In this document: positions 11,594-22,900 of the stretch, one piece after another | Layout: each line of letters opens with the position of its first letter | How positions within the stretch are numbered: the first letter of the stretch is position 1 | NCBI GenBank assembly: GCA_002946415.1 | Contig: NJPS01000015.1 | Coordinates: 62,001 to 126,000 of the forward strand | Direction: 5' to 3' | DNA length: 64,000 nucleotides | Origin: Rutstroemia sp. NJR-2017a BVV2 | Lineage: Eukaryota > Ascomycota > Leotiomycetes > Helotiales > Rutstroemiaceae | Notes under the pieces: generated by a model | What the model was told of the DNA's origin: nothing | What the model saw: only the letters and a program-made list of their open reading frames with translations | Databases searched by the model: none | Position numbers and translations under genes: made by a program

Positions 11594-12397
11594 TTATGCC
11601 ATACCACCATTTACCTTCAGCGTCTGGCCCGTCACCCAAGAAGCGGCCTCACTACACAAAAACGCCACCACATCCGCAACCTCTTCCGGCCGCCCAATCC
11701 TATTCTGTGGATGCCACCCGCCAATCGTCTTCAACAACTGCTCGCTCTTACCCTTCAAGAAAAGCTCCGTGGCAGTTGGCCCAGGCGTAACACAGTTAAC
11801 CGTGATACCCTTCCGTGCCAGATCCTTCGACAACCCGCGCGTCATCTGCTCAATCGCCCCCTTGGACATGATATACGCCAAGTAGTTTGGCGTCACTGTA
11901 CTAGCATGGCATTGATTCGTCGAGAACAGTATAACCCGTGAACCCGCCGCCATATACGGCGCAGCTTTCTGCACATCTCATCAGCTACTGTAACCGAAAA
12001 TCAAACAAAACAAACCCCCGGAGCACAACCCTACCTGAGCAAGAAACAGCGGCCCCTTAACATTCAGACTCATCATCTGATCATAATCCGCCTCCGTCAC
12101 CTTATCCAACTCGTTCAAATGCATCACAGCCGCGCACGCGACCACGATGTCGATCTTGCCGTATTTCTTCACAGTTGCGTCAACGAGCTTCTCGATCTCC
12201 GCGATGTTCCCCGCGTCGGCTTTGATGGCGGTGGCGTGTTCGGACCCGATGGTCGAGACTACTTCGTCGGCTGCGGAGGAGCTGCTGCTGTAGTTGACGA
12301 TTACTTGGGCTCCTTCGTGGGCGAGCTTGATGCAGGTTGCGCGGCCGATGCCTTTGCTTCCGCCGGTGACGATGGCGACTTTTCCGGTGAGAGACAT
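11594..12397 (-). CDS. Short-chain dehydrogenase/reductase (classical SDR)
   Basis: Exons 12397-12035 and 11968-11594 (66-nt intron) give 245 residues, the usual classical SDR length. Cofactor motif TGGSKGIGR near the N-terminus, acidic D-A-G-N after strand 4, CAAVMH in place of NNAG, catalytic Ser in ILFSTNQ, YxxxK as YIMSK, and PGPTATELF after the active site; the end [13 protein letters not shown] is typical of the 3-oxoacyl-ACP-reductase-like branch. NAD(P)-dependent ketone reduction is expected; the substrate cannot be read. The start at 12397 ([13 protein letters not shown]) is preferred because the upstream in-frame extension is low complexity. Confidence 0.93.
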
Positions 12398-12753
12398 GAT
12401 GGGGGGGATATGTGGTTGGGGGTATGATATGAGGAAAGTGTATGTATGTAAGTGAGGGGTGTGACTGAGTGTATATATATATGTGTGCAAGTGATAGATG
12501 AGGATAGTAGCAAATGCTTCTATTCAACTCTCTCTGATATAACTTATCTAGATGAACGATATGAACATAAACACAACACAAAAAAGAAAGAAATCAGAAG
12601 CCCTTATACTTCCCCTTCCCACCCTGGCCGGCACCCGATCTGCGTCACGGATATATCCTCGCATGTACAAAACAAAACAGTCCGCGGATATCTAGCTGCA
12701 TCAAACGAGAAAAGAGGAGTGCCATGTCCGGTGCAGTCCTAATCGCCGTGGAA

Positions 12754-13050
12754 TTAAATCTCACGTAAACCTGTAAGCTCCCCGACGACCCCACCAGATG
12801 CATGTATGACTGGGCAGCTCCCGCAATTCCCGCAACTTCCCCGGGGCATACTGTAGATCGGGATACTGACGTGGTGGGCGTTGGTTTGGTGGTGGATCAA
12901 TGGAAGGATCTCACTCCCGATGCCGTTTGCAAAATCCGTGGTAATGCCGTGGAGATTAGGGACATAGGGATTTGGATGGGGAGCTTGGAGATTTTGGAGT
13001 ATGAAGCTTTGAGCAAGATCTTTTGTTGGGTTTTGTAATAAAGAGTACAA
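12754..13050 (-). CDS. Doubtful small ORF with CGNCGSC motif
   Basis: 98 codons without a recognisable family. The second half contains PRGSCGNCGSCPVIHASGG, which could be a small metal-binding knuckle or chance. An overlapping ORF exists on the other strand (12802-13038). It lies between the SDR promoter side and TFIIS and has no intron I could identify. Treat as a candidate only. Confidence 0.2.
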   Translation of the reverse strand: MYSLLQNPTKDLAQSFILQNLQAPHPNPYVPNLHGITTDFANGIGSEILPLIHHQTNAHHVSIPIYSMPRGSCGNCGSCPVIHASGGVVGELTGLREI

Positions 13051-13503
13051 TCCAAATCAATTACTCAAACATACCTCGAACGCCCAGAGATTAATTGGCA
13101 AGTTAACTTTGTGAGGTTAAGATCACAACCTTTCCTCAAAGATCATTTTTCACAATATCAAAATAGTCCATGGACATACCTGCCGATGGAGCGCACCGGT
13201 AGAAGAAGGCAATATGTTGGTCCGTGCACGATCGTTCTGGCAGCAACGTCAGCCTTGCGAGATTTACCTCGAAGCTTCTGAAAGCAAATTATCATAATCA
13301 TATTTCAACATCAAAACACTTTTCCGCTCACTAGTTACCCGGATTTCCCACTCTTCAATTCATTTTCTTACCCCACTCAGAGATCCACGCGCATTGCTAT
13401 TAGCTTGTTGAGTGTTTGGTGGATAAACTGCTTGTTCTCCCGGGAGACGCGACATCGATCGATACCTTCTAGAACCCCTCGTCCAATTCGGCCTTTCTTC
13501 AAG

Positions 13504-14653
13504 ATGGATCAAAGAGAGCTTACATCGCGGGTGTCAGCCCTCACGAAAGCGATCAACGACAAAGAACCGGCTGCAAATGTGATAACAATCATGGAAACCT
13601 TAAAGAGAGATGTGAACGCAACAGAGGAGCTTCTAAGGGTATGTGGATAGAATAATATGGCCCTTTTACCGCATTTTACCATCTTTGCTTTGCATTCCTG
13701 ACGAAGGAAAAATTAATTCAATCTTGATTTTCTCATTCACTTCACTGTGAATTGATCCAGCTGATCAGATCCTCCCTATCTAGGCCACCAAAGCCGGCAT
13801 GGTAGTAGCCAAACAGCGCGGGAACCCAAACAAAGACATCGCCAAGCTTGCGACCGAAATCGTCACCAAGTGGAAGAAAACGGTCGAAGCGGAAAAACTG
13901 AAGAAAGGCAAAATGGCCGGCTCCTCACCCGCGGTCCGCAACGGCGGCACTAGCTCCCCCGCACCCTCCAGCGCAAACACCCCCACGACCAAAGCTTTCG
14001 TGGGCGACTCCTCCAAACGGCGCTGGGAATCAGACAAAGTCGACATCAAGCGCACGGGCGTGCCCACGCGCGACAACTGCATCGGGCTCTTGTACAATGG
14101 ACTCGCGTTCAAATCCGACGAATCCCCTACCGCAATCATCATCAAAGCCATGGCGATCGAGCAAGCCGCCTTCGAGCACTTCAAAGGCGAGAACCAGGAA
14201 TACCGTAACAAACTGCGCTCGCTGTTCCAGAATCTCAAGCAGGCGGCGAACTCGGCGCTGCGCCAGAAAGTGCTGGCCGGCGAGATCACACCCGCGCGCT
14301 TTGTCGTCATGACGCATGAAGAGCTGAAGCCAGACGAGCTGCGCAGGCGCGACGAGGAGCTCGAGAAGGAGAATATGAAGAAGGCGCAGGTGCCGATGGC
14401 GGAGAAGAGTATTAGTGATGCGTTGAAGTGTGGGAAGTGTGGGCAGAAGAAAGTTAGCTATTCACAGGCGCAGACGAGAAGTGCTGATGAACCTATGACT
14501 ACTTTCTGCGAGTGTATGGTGTGTGGTAATCGTTGGAAGGTATGTATATTTTTCATTACTCCTATTTTTCCCCCTACTCCCGTTCTCCCCTCCTTCCATC
14601 CCCGCTCATATTCCCTTCCCGCCTCATTACTAACAACCGCACAGTTCTCCTAA
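13504..14653 (+). CDS. dst1: Transcription elongation factor S-II (TFIIS)
   Basis: Exons 13504-13638, 13784-14539 and 14645-14653 (introns 145 and 105 nt) give 299 residues. TFIIS rescues backtracked RNA polymerase II by stimulating transcript cleavage in the nucleus. Domain I (LW-type N-terminal helical bundle) spans about residues 1-75, then a Ser/Pro/Thr-rich linker, domain II from about RRWESDKVDIKRTGVPTRDN through ARFVVMTHEELKPDELRRRD, and a C-terminal zinc ribbon CGKC...CECMVCGNRWK with the catalytic acidic hairpin RSADEPMTTF. The last exon codes only Phe-Ser before the stop, which completes the conserved GNRWKFS end and so fixes the last intron. Confidence 0.96.
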
Positions 14654-15996
14654 ACGGAAAATATACCCAGCAAGCAAGCAGCAAAAACAATCAAATTATT
14701 TTGTCCCCCCTCTCTTCCACCTGTGCATTTTTTCCTGTTTCATCCCCCCCCTTTTTTTGGAGGCGTAGGACGGGGTTAAAGGAGTGAACGTGAATAAACA
14801 TTCTGGAGGTTTGGTTTTATTAGCATGGAGTTGTTTTTTCGCAATACAAGCACAATACAGCGCAACATCACATCATATCATGTGTTGATTCTTCTTCGAT
14901 GCAGCGTGAAGTGAAGTGCATTGGATGGGTGCTGGGCTGGCTGTATGTATGTACCGGTCAATACATGAATAGCAGAAGTCTGTCCACCAAGCAAGCATAT
15001 CTCCTTCATATGATTTCATTCTCTTTCCACCCAAAGCAACAAACGACGCTCCGCTGGCTCTCCGAGGGCCACTGCCGTGGAGGCAGACTATTGTTACGAA
15101 TGCTTGCCTTCTGAGTCACGTGGAAGTAGTCAGGATCTCAAATACTATAAGCTGGCGGGCTTCTAGTATTATCGTAGGGGTTATTGTTGAAAACAGTCAT
15201 ACAGAGAATCGAATCATAATGGCTGGTAAACAAGTAGTAATTGTTGTTGAGCACGAAGCTCCATGTACTAAGGAAATATATAGATCTTGGTGTTCTGTTA
15301 TCCTATCAGTCCTATCACCTCCCACTATAGTAGGATCTGGTGGGATATTAAGACTACTCCAAATATAGATGGTTTCCTTCTGAGCCTAAAGCCCTTAATC
15401 GCCACGTGACCTGGGTCATAACACTCGAACTGATCCTTCTTCCGTTTCAAAAATCCCTCCTTCCCAGCAAGTGTCGCCGTGTCCAACATCGCCTCGTCGA
15501 ACCGAGCCGAGCCGAGAGGCGCGGCTCCCTAGCTGGTAGGGATGACCTGCCATCGACACGCTCCATTGCGTAGACAAACTGCTCCTCTCACGGCTCGAAG
15601 AGATCTAGGAATTTCCGCTTTCCTCGCTCACCCCGATGCCCGGCGGTTGAATCGAGCAAGGCGGTGATGCGCATTGTCCTAGGGTTGACAAGCATGTTCG
15701 AAGGCCGCAGATCATTGTAGAAGACCCGGAACGGCCGGAGTTGCTAACGATACCGGCTATGTGGAGGAAATTGAAACCGACAAAGCTGCATGCTGCATCT
15801 AAAAAGAAGCGACAATCATCTGCTAAATAGAGATTTCTTTGACCTCCTCTTCCCCACGTGATCAAGTATAAGAACACATCCATCTCAAAATTGCAGGCAT
15901 CCCGCGCGCCAAAGTTGGCGGCAAGGGAGGTCTCTCCGCACAAGATGTGCTCGTTCCAGTGGTTTGAGAGACCTGCTTGCTTAGTATCGCCTGTGC
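14654..15996. other. Intergenic region with a structured dispersed element
   Basis: 1.3 kb between convergent TFIIS and the C2H2-ankyrin gene. It contains the dispersed element at 14974-15091 (separate entry). A minus-strand ORF at 15605-16000 follows the ankyrin stop but lacks an ATG and any recognisable domain. No other feature seen. Confidence 0.5.
14974..15091 (+). repeat. Dispersed structured element, copy 1
   Basis: 118 bp element with a second copy at 55633-55743 on the minus strand. The 3' 39 bp (15053-15091) are identical in both copies; the 5' boundary AGAAGTCTGTCC and the internal blocks TCCTTCATAT, ACCCAAAGCAA and GACGCTC are also shared, while spacing between them varies. The 39-bp core can form two adjacent hairpins: 15055-15071 (7-bp stem, CCG loop) and 15072-15086 (5-bp stem, GTGGA loop). 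AGTCTG at 14977 can alternatively pair with CAGACT at 15084-15089, closing the whole element. It begins about 320 nt after the TFIIS stop, in sense. Could be a 3' UTR element, an independent RNA, or a small MITE. Confidence 0.75.
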
Positions 15997-17223
15997 TCAT
16001 GGACGGAGTTTCTGGTAGAGCATGGGGCAGTAGTCTGCGAACTGTTCCCGACGATCAGGAGGGAGGAAGACCCAGTCTTCCGGAGAGAATTTTGCGCCTG
16101 CTTCAAGAAGGAGTTTGGTTGTTTGGTCATGGAAACGCTCTGCACTATATTCTGCTGCAGACCAAATTCTACCAATTGCAAATGACAATGGTGTCCTTCC
16201 ACCGCTATCCATGGCTTCGACTTCTGCGTTGGCGTCGAGTAACAGCTTGGTGGTTTCGTAGCCCCGTAAAACTGCTCTATGGAGGGCCGTTGCATAGTAC
16301 GATCGATTCGTTGTTATGTTTACGTCGGCACCGTTTATCAAAAGTAATTCCACCATGGCGGCGCAGTTTGGTCCCCCTACCGCAACATGTAGCACAGTTT
16401 CGTCGTTCCAACCACCCTGAGCGTTTGTATTCGCTCCATTCTGGATCAATAACTTTGCCACACCCTTATGTCCTGCACTTGCTGCCAAATGTAATGCACT
16501 TCTCTGATAGCGGCGATCCAAAGCGTTCACTTCTGCTCCTGATTGAAGCAGTGCCTTTACTACATCATCATGCCCTGCTTGTGATGCGTGATGCAGTACG
16601 CTCTTGCCACTCGAGTCTACAGCATTCACCTCTGCTCCCCATTGAAGCAGTACCTTTACTAGATCATCATGGCCTGCTTGTGATGCGTGATGCAGTGCGC
16701 TCTTGCCAACACGGTCCAAGGCATTGATGTCTGCTCCGTGGCCAATTAGTAACTCGACTACTATTTGGTGCCCTGCAATCGCTGCAATGTGTAACGCACT
16801 CCTCCCACTAGAATCTTTCACAGATAGCCACATTTTGCTCTGTGAGAGTAAGCCTGTCAGGCTCTCTTTGTTTCCTTGGTGTACAGCCTCTAAGAAGTCC
16901 ACATCTTGCATGCTCTGTATTGATTGGCGCTCTTCTTCGGCCTTTGACCTGTTGTAGTATGATCGAAGCCTTTCCTCAAGGACGTCACCTGGGGTGGAAT
17001 GTTCTTTTTTAATGTGTGACCATAGATAATCCTTGCGGCCAGTGCCGGGGAAGCTGCATCCCGGGTGTAAGCATTTAAAGGTTGGAGCAGAAGAAGTATG
17101 TGTTAATCGGTGCCTAGCAAGATCTGAGTTCTTGCTAAAGCCCTTTTCGCAAATGTTGCATTTGCATGGTTTGTCATGCTGCTTTCTATGGCGGCTATTC
17201 GATGTCAGAAGGAAATTCGCCAT
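15997..17223 (-). CDS. C2H2 zinc finger - ankyrin repeat protein
   Basis: Single open frame of 408 residues. Residues about 20-45 form a C2H2 finger (CNICEKGFSKNSDLARHRLTH) and about 50-75 a second, atypical one (CLHPGCSFPG...HIKKEH). From about residue 110 there are about eight ankyrin units (for example SALHIAAIAGHQIVVELLIG, SALHHASQAGHDDLVKVLLQ, SALHLAASAGHKGVAKLLIQ, TALHRAVLRGYETTKLLL). Two neighbouring units are nearly identical at both protein and DNA level (about 16525-16700), showing recent repeat expansion. The combination is common among accessory fungal proteins of unknown role. The start is the first Met before the fingers; an upstream exon beyond 17223 is possible but none was convincing. 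Confidence 0.8.
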   Translation of the reverse strand: MANFLLTSNSRHRKQHDKPCKCNICEKGFSKNSDLARHRLTHTSSAPTFKCLHPGCSFPGTGRKDYLWSHIKKEHSTPGDVLEERLRSYYNRSKAEEERQSIQSMQDVDFLEAVHQGNKESLTGLLSQSKMWLSVKDSSGRSALHIAAIAGHQIVVELLIGHGADINALDRVGKSALHHASQAGHDDLVKVLLQWGAEVNAVDSSGKSVLHHASQAGHDDVVKALLQSGAEVNALDRRYQRSALHLAASAGHKGVAKLLIQNGANTNAQGGWNDETVLHVAVGGPNCAAMVELLLINGADVNITTNRSYYATALHRAVLRGYETTKLLLDANAEVEAMDSGGRTPLSFAIGRIWSAAEYSAERFHDQTTKLLLEAGAKFSPEDWVFLPPDRREQFADYCPMLYQKLRP

Positions 17224-18066
17224 GGTACAATTTCAACTTTACTTGTATTGATGGCGCTTTGCAAACTCCCGCTTTGGACAGTCTTCGCACCTAAGAATTT
17301 CGGTATTCTCCATCGATACCAAGGTAACTGATTGCTCTGAGCTACGCTGTCACCGTTCGGGGAAAATGGCAGAAAGTTTGATGTGGATGCGAAGTTGAAG
17401 CCTTCAGTGTACTTGGTCAGGATTTCTATAAATGTTAGAAACCAGTTTTTGATGCCAGGGCTCCCGGAATCATACTTAACAACCAAGAGGTTTCGTTATT
17501 TAAGAATTTTATCGCTAACACGGCCTTGGAGAGAGGAATGAAGGGCTTCTCTCAAGTGCTTCGTAGGGCCTTGAAGTCGTTCTCGTTGTTTTCCGGTCGC
17601 ACTCGCTTTGAAAGCTGGAATCGTTGCAGACTTAAGCATTTAGCAACCCGTTTGGCTTTCAGCACGGTAAATCCTGGCCAAGCCAAGGGATGAAACCCCT
17701 TTTCCTCCCTGATTGGAGGAAGGTGGTATATGCTGGCTCCATAGGCAGCGAGGGCGTACCCTGCAACCATCGCACAGCATAATAGGGCGTCAGTCACGAG
17801 CTGGGGCGTCGCACCCGCAATTTTCCAGTTCTTTTCATCCTTTCATTTCTCTCCAAATTCCTTCTTTCTAACATCATTTCCGTAACCATCGCCATAACAA
17901 CGCACGAAGTGCTCCCATATCAGTTGTTTAATCATTGAATCTTGAATCTTCTCTTTCCCATCCACAGAAGGCTTGCTCCAGCAACGAAACGAAAACCACG
18001 GTCCCATATTCAGTCGCAACGATAAACCATCTAGCACAGAACATACCACTGTGATTTAAATTCAAC
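17224..18066. promoter_or_regulatory. Divergent intergenic region between two C2H2 genes
   Basis: 843 bp between the divergent starts of the C2H2-ankyrin gene and the C2H2 gene at 18067. Local ORFs (for example 17205-17486 and 17552-17797 on the minus strand) show no domain and are probably chance. Should hold both promoters. Confidence 0.4.
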
Positions 18067-19361
18067 ATGAATATTGCTCCGGATAGCCTTGAACCTACCG
18101 AGCGCTCAGTTAGCGATGGATATTTTAGCAACCCCTTGGGCGACTTGCAAAATCCGCATCAACAGTGCCCATGTGGCAACAGAGTTGGGGGCAATCTGAA
18201 CAACTATCGGTACGTTTTTTTTTTGTCAACTGACTGGTACGCCTACGAAGTTTCCAGCGTAACTTTGATTTCGACCCCGCGAAAGTGCATGATCAGGTGG
18301 AGGCTCGGATCTTGGAGCTGGAAAAGCAAGTCTATCAGCTTCGCGGTCTTGCACACCAAAGAACCGCCAATAGTAGCACCAGCCACCTGTGGGACAATCC
18401 AACAGCCGGACATACGCCGGAGCTTGGTGCACATGTGCAAATACACGATGGCAACAGTCTCGAGCTCGGTGATATCAATCTCGCCATTGACCACGTCGAT
18501 CAGGATATCCATGATGTATTGGCTGGTGGCCTACCTAATGATGTGGTTTTTCCGATGCCGTCCGCCGACCAGGGACATGGCGCACCAGAAGTCACTGCTC
18601 TTGGAGCCTTGGATCTACACACTATTGCTGGCGTCGATGGTTTCAACACCTACCTTCCCACCTCAGCTGCTCCGCATAGTGCTACCTCTTGGAGCGGCAA
18701 CGCCAGTCATGTTGTTGATGGGGCCATCGCTGATGAAGACATGGGGAACTTGTTCAATTCGGCAGCCGCCGCTATGCCCAACTTTCCTAACCTTCAGTCA
18801 GTGCTTGACCTTCAATCAGTCCCTAGCTCTTCCATGGCAGCATATATCAGCCCTGGCGAGTTGGTGACCACAAACCATACAGCTGAGACAACAACAGATA
18901 TGGAGTATTCCTTCAATTCCGCCGCCGCCTCTATGCCCAACTATCCTGACCTTCAGTCAGTGCTTGACCTTCAATCAGTCCCTGGCTCTTCCATGGCAGC
19001 ACATATCAGCCCTGGCGAGTTGATGACCCCAAACCACACAACTGCCCCAACAACCATAGCAGCACATGTCAGCCCTGACGAGTTGATGACCCCAACTCAT
19101 ACAGCCGCCCCCACAACCATGGCTCCCTCCTCAGTAACCTCAGTGCCAGTGTCAGGTCCCCCACCACGTCCGCACCTCTGCACCACATGCGCCAGGCAAT
19201 TCACCCGGCGCTCCGACCGCGATCGTCATTCCCTCACCCATAACACCACCACTCCTCGCCCATACTCCTGTTCGTATCCAGGCTGCAATCGGGTTGGAGC
19301 CAATGGGTTCTGGAGACGTGATAAGTTGAACAGCCATATAGCGCGCCATCAAAGAATGTAG
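18067..19361 (+). CDS. C2H2 zinc finger protein with internal tandem duplication
   Basis: Exons 18067-18209 and 18251-19361 with a short 41-nt intron (branch-like CTGAC) give 417 residues. N-terminal CPCGN, then a coiled segment around EARILELEKQVYQLRG, an acidic Ala/Ser/Pro-rich middle, and a C-terminal pair of C2H2 fingers (CTTCARQFTRRSDRDRHSLTH and CSYPGCNR...KLNSHIARH). Residues about 215-310 contain two near-copies of a ~53-residue unit (MPN-P-LQSVLDLQSVP, SSMAA, ISPGEL) and a shorter third copy. Probably a nuclear regulator; targets unknown. The acceptor choice at 18250 is made because it alone keeps the frame. Confidence 0.75.
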
Positions 19362-19990
19362 TCAGGAGTGTTTCGCTGGTTATGTTAGTGACCAGCAAAC
19401 AGTCGGAAGAATTTACATTGACACTTCATTCTGCTTTTCTTATTTTGTTGAGCTTTGGTATCTCTCACTCAGGTTCCTATTTTCTTTTCTATTTTCTCCT
19501 TCTGAACTTGGTATGTTTTGTTTGGCAGGAGGACAGCGCGGGGATATGACATAGGATGGATATACTGGAAAGCTACTCGAGGTCTTCTACTATAGTCCTT
19601 TGATAAAATTATTCCTTCTATATGATTGTTTTCTATGAGATATATAAATATACACACGCTACACACTATATGTTCGTGATTCATCGTCGTCATCATCATT
19701 ATATTACAATTATGAATAAGGATTTCCCCAACTCGCAGGCAAGTATGTAAATGTAAATTAATCAACCAATCATTCATCCATCTATGGCGTAATCAACTCT
19801 TTCGCCAACAACGAAAATATATCATTTACACACAACTCTACTATACCTAAGCCACCCCTCACCCCTCTCACCACTCTCACCCCTCATTTAACCCCCTCAC
19901 CCCCACTGTCATCCATCCCTTTCCCCCCATTCCATCCCCCATTCCCCCTCCCTCCACCTTACCCCCCTTTTCATTTCACCCCTCTCCCCC
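19362..19990. other. Intergenic between convergent C2H2 gene and rad50
   Basis: 630 bp. The right third (about 19850-19990) is a C-rich, CCCCTC-type low-complexity stretch in the presumed 3' UTR of rad50 on the other strand (G-rich in the transcript). No gene seen. Confidence 0.5.
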
Positions 19991-22900
19991 CTAACTCCCC
20001 TCCATAACCTGCCCAATCGAGCACTTATCGATCTTACTATTCTGCTTGGAGTCGCGACTCACCTGATAGTAGTCATCGCAGAAATCCGCACAATGCATGA
20101 CTTTGAGAAACTCCTCGTCATGGGTGATGATAATGAGCTGGAAGTTCGCTTGCGCTTGCCGCGCTTTGATGATGCCGTGCAGGGACTGCGCGAGGGCGCG
20201 GATGTTGTCTTGGTCTAGGTTTGTGGTGGGTTCGTCGAGGGCGATGAGCTGGGAGGGGGGAGGGGGGTTAGTGAGGGGGAGCGAACGGGGGAGATTGAAG
20301 AGGCTGGAAAGTGGAAGACTTACACCGCAGTTGATTCCGAAACACTCTGCGAGAGCGAGTCGAATGATAATACTAGCGAGGACTTTCTGACCAGCACTGC
20401 AGCGCCCACGCATATCCATCTCCACATTATCTTTCTGCATAACGACGCGATATTTGTAATTAGTTTTCTTATTCCCCGACGCCGTTTCGCCCTCATCCTT
20501 TTCAGAACGAATCATGATAGCGTCGACGTCTGTTCCCTGATAAGTCCCCTGCCAGAGTTCGCCCGCGATACGATTGATCTCCTCCATCTTCACGCTGTGG
20601 TATTTGACGATGGCTTTATCCATGGCCGTGATCATCTTGCCCAGGTCGTCGATGGCGGCTTTGGTTGTTTTTACTTTGATCATCGATTCCCGGTACTTGG
20701 GCTTAGCATCCTTGTACTCGACTTCCCACTCTGTCAAGTTTTCTTCTAGGGTTTTGTTCTTCGTGTCCATGGAGGTGGTGATCGCTGTGTACTGTCGATC
20801 TAGTGTATGGCGAAGTGCTTGTTGGTCATTAGCTTCCTGGGTTAATCTCTCCCAATCGCCAACCACGCTTCGTGCCTCCAAGTCGGCAATAGCTCTCTTG
20901 TGTTCTTCAAGCTCGCCGCGCTGTTTGCGGTATGTGATGTTATCCTTGATATTTCTTTTCAGTTTGTCCGAATCCCTGATTTTTCCGCTAACGGCATTGA
21001 TCTTCTTGGTGACTTCGTCCAATTCATCCTTGATATGCTTTTGGTCTTGCTTGATATTCTCGATTGCAAGCTCACACGCGGCCAGTTTTTCTGTTCCACG
21101 ATCGTCGATGTATCGATTCAAGTCTCTTTCATATTGAGAGAATTGACGCACGGTGTCACCCAACTTTTCCTTCTGCGCCTGCAACTCCTTTTCTTTCGCT
21201 TGTCCGCCTTGTTGTACTTCCTCATATTGAGCTTTTGCCGTAGCAATCTGAGGCTTCAAGGCTTCTAATTCAGAATCCGCTCGCTGAATAGACTCTCGTT
21301 GCGACTTGTTGCTTTCATTTAGTTCTTCTATCTCCTTCTGTAGAGCCTGTTTCTTGGCTAAATTATGGACCACATCTTGAAAATCCCTTGACTTTCGGGA
21401 CAATTCAAGCTCCAGCTGATTCACTCTGTCTTTGGCAGCCGTCTTTTCATCCGATATTTTCTTTACTTGGTCTCTTAACGTGCGTAAGGTCTCACTGCAA
21501 GATGTCTGCCGGGTTTCGATTTCTTCTGCGTTCATGGTACTACCAACAATCTTCTGCTGTGATGACAAGCTGTCAACCTTGGCCTCGTGCTCTGATATGT
21601 CTTGGTTGTGTCGAATGATAGAAGTTATGATATGATTGAGAGAGTCGATTTGCTTCTTGTCGTTTTCTTTCTCCTCAACGATCATGTCTTGTTGCTCAAC
21701 GTCTTGCAAGAGTCTCGCTTTTTCTTCTTCGGCATCCTTGATCTTGTGTTCGATTTCAGGAATGTCGTTTTTTAGAGCCACATATCTGTCATACTGAGAC
21801 TGAACCGCCTTTGCAGCTTTTACCTGCTCATTGTATGTTTCCAAATCCCCTTCCAAGGTCTCTCGGGCATCTTCGGCTAGGTGCATTCGAATCTTGTCCA
21901 CTGCTTTGGATCGCTCTCCTGGTCCTGCGAACTTTCTCTCACAGAGCTTACATTTGTCTTGTCTCTGGATGGTGGTCAAACAACCATTATAGAAGTTGGC
22001 GAGATGCTTAAAGTTGTCAATGTCGGATCTAATTTGGTCGCGATCGGCTTCAAGAGCTTGGAGTTCCTTTGGATAATCCTCGACACTAGACATGGGGCTG
22101 TCATCAGTAATAATTGAATTCACCACAGCATTTTCACAAGACTTCAACTGCTCCTTTTTGGTCTTGAGATCTCCACGTAGAGCATTGAGCTTAAATCCTG
22201 CCTCGGTAAACAACTTCTTCGCAACCTCTTGCTTTCCTCGAGCCTCCGTAACGGCCTCAATCTTCTGGTCTTGTACATTTTGGAATTCGCGCTGAAGGGC
22301 GCTGACCTCCCAGTCCGAGCCGAGAATTGCTTTCAGTTTGTCACCATAGGTGGCCATCATTGTATCAAGCTTTGCTTGGCTCTTCTTCAACTCTTCTATA
22401 ACGTAATCGAGGGATGCTCGGTCTTTCGAACGCTTGTTGATGTCGAAAAGCTCTCGTTGTAATCGCCTCTCTTCTTCCTCAAGCTCACGAATGCGACTAC
22501 TTTCACTGTTGATACGATTATCCCACGCCGCAGCATCAAATTGAGCCCTCAACTTTTCGAGAAGATTCTGAGTTTCCTTGAGTGACGTCTCGAGGCTGGC
22601 TTTGTCGCCTTCGTCAACTTGTATGAAGCCTAGCTCGTTTTGTTTTGGGCCTATTCTCCTCTCGTTCGCAGATATGGTCTGCTTGGCTGTTACTTTGTCT
22701 TGCACAAGAATTGCATGTCGGTTCTGAAGTTCAGTTAATGAACTCTGGACTTTTTGAAGTTCCTCATTGGTGGTCGTCCTAATTCGCGCCAGTTCACGTT
22801 CTTTATCTCGCGAGAGCTTTTTGATTCTTTCAACAAATTCATCCACCATGGATTCTTCAACATCATCCTCATATCCTCGTATAGAGTATTTGAATGCCGC

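Noticed and set aside
15605..16000. 131-codon minus ORF downstream of the C2H2-ankyrin gene
   Set aside because: Starts at a GTG, overlaps the end of the ankyrin frame in another phase, no domain.
17205..18131. Minus-strand ORFs in the divergent promoter of the two C2H2 genes
   Set aside because: No domain, no phase-compatible junction to the zinc-finger exon.
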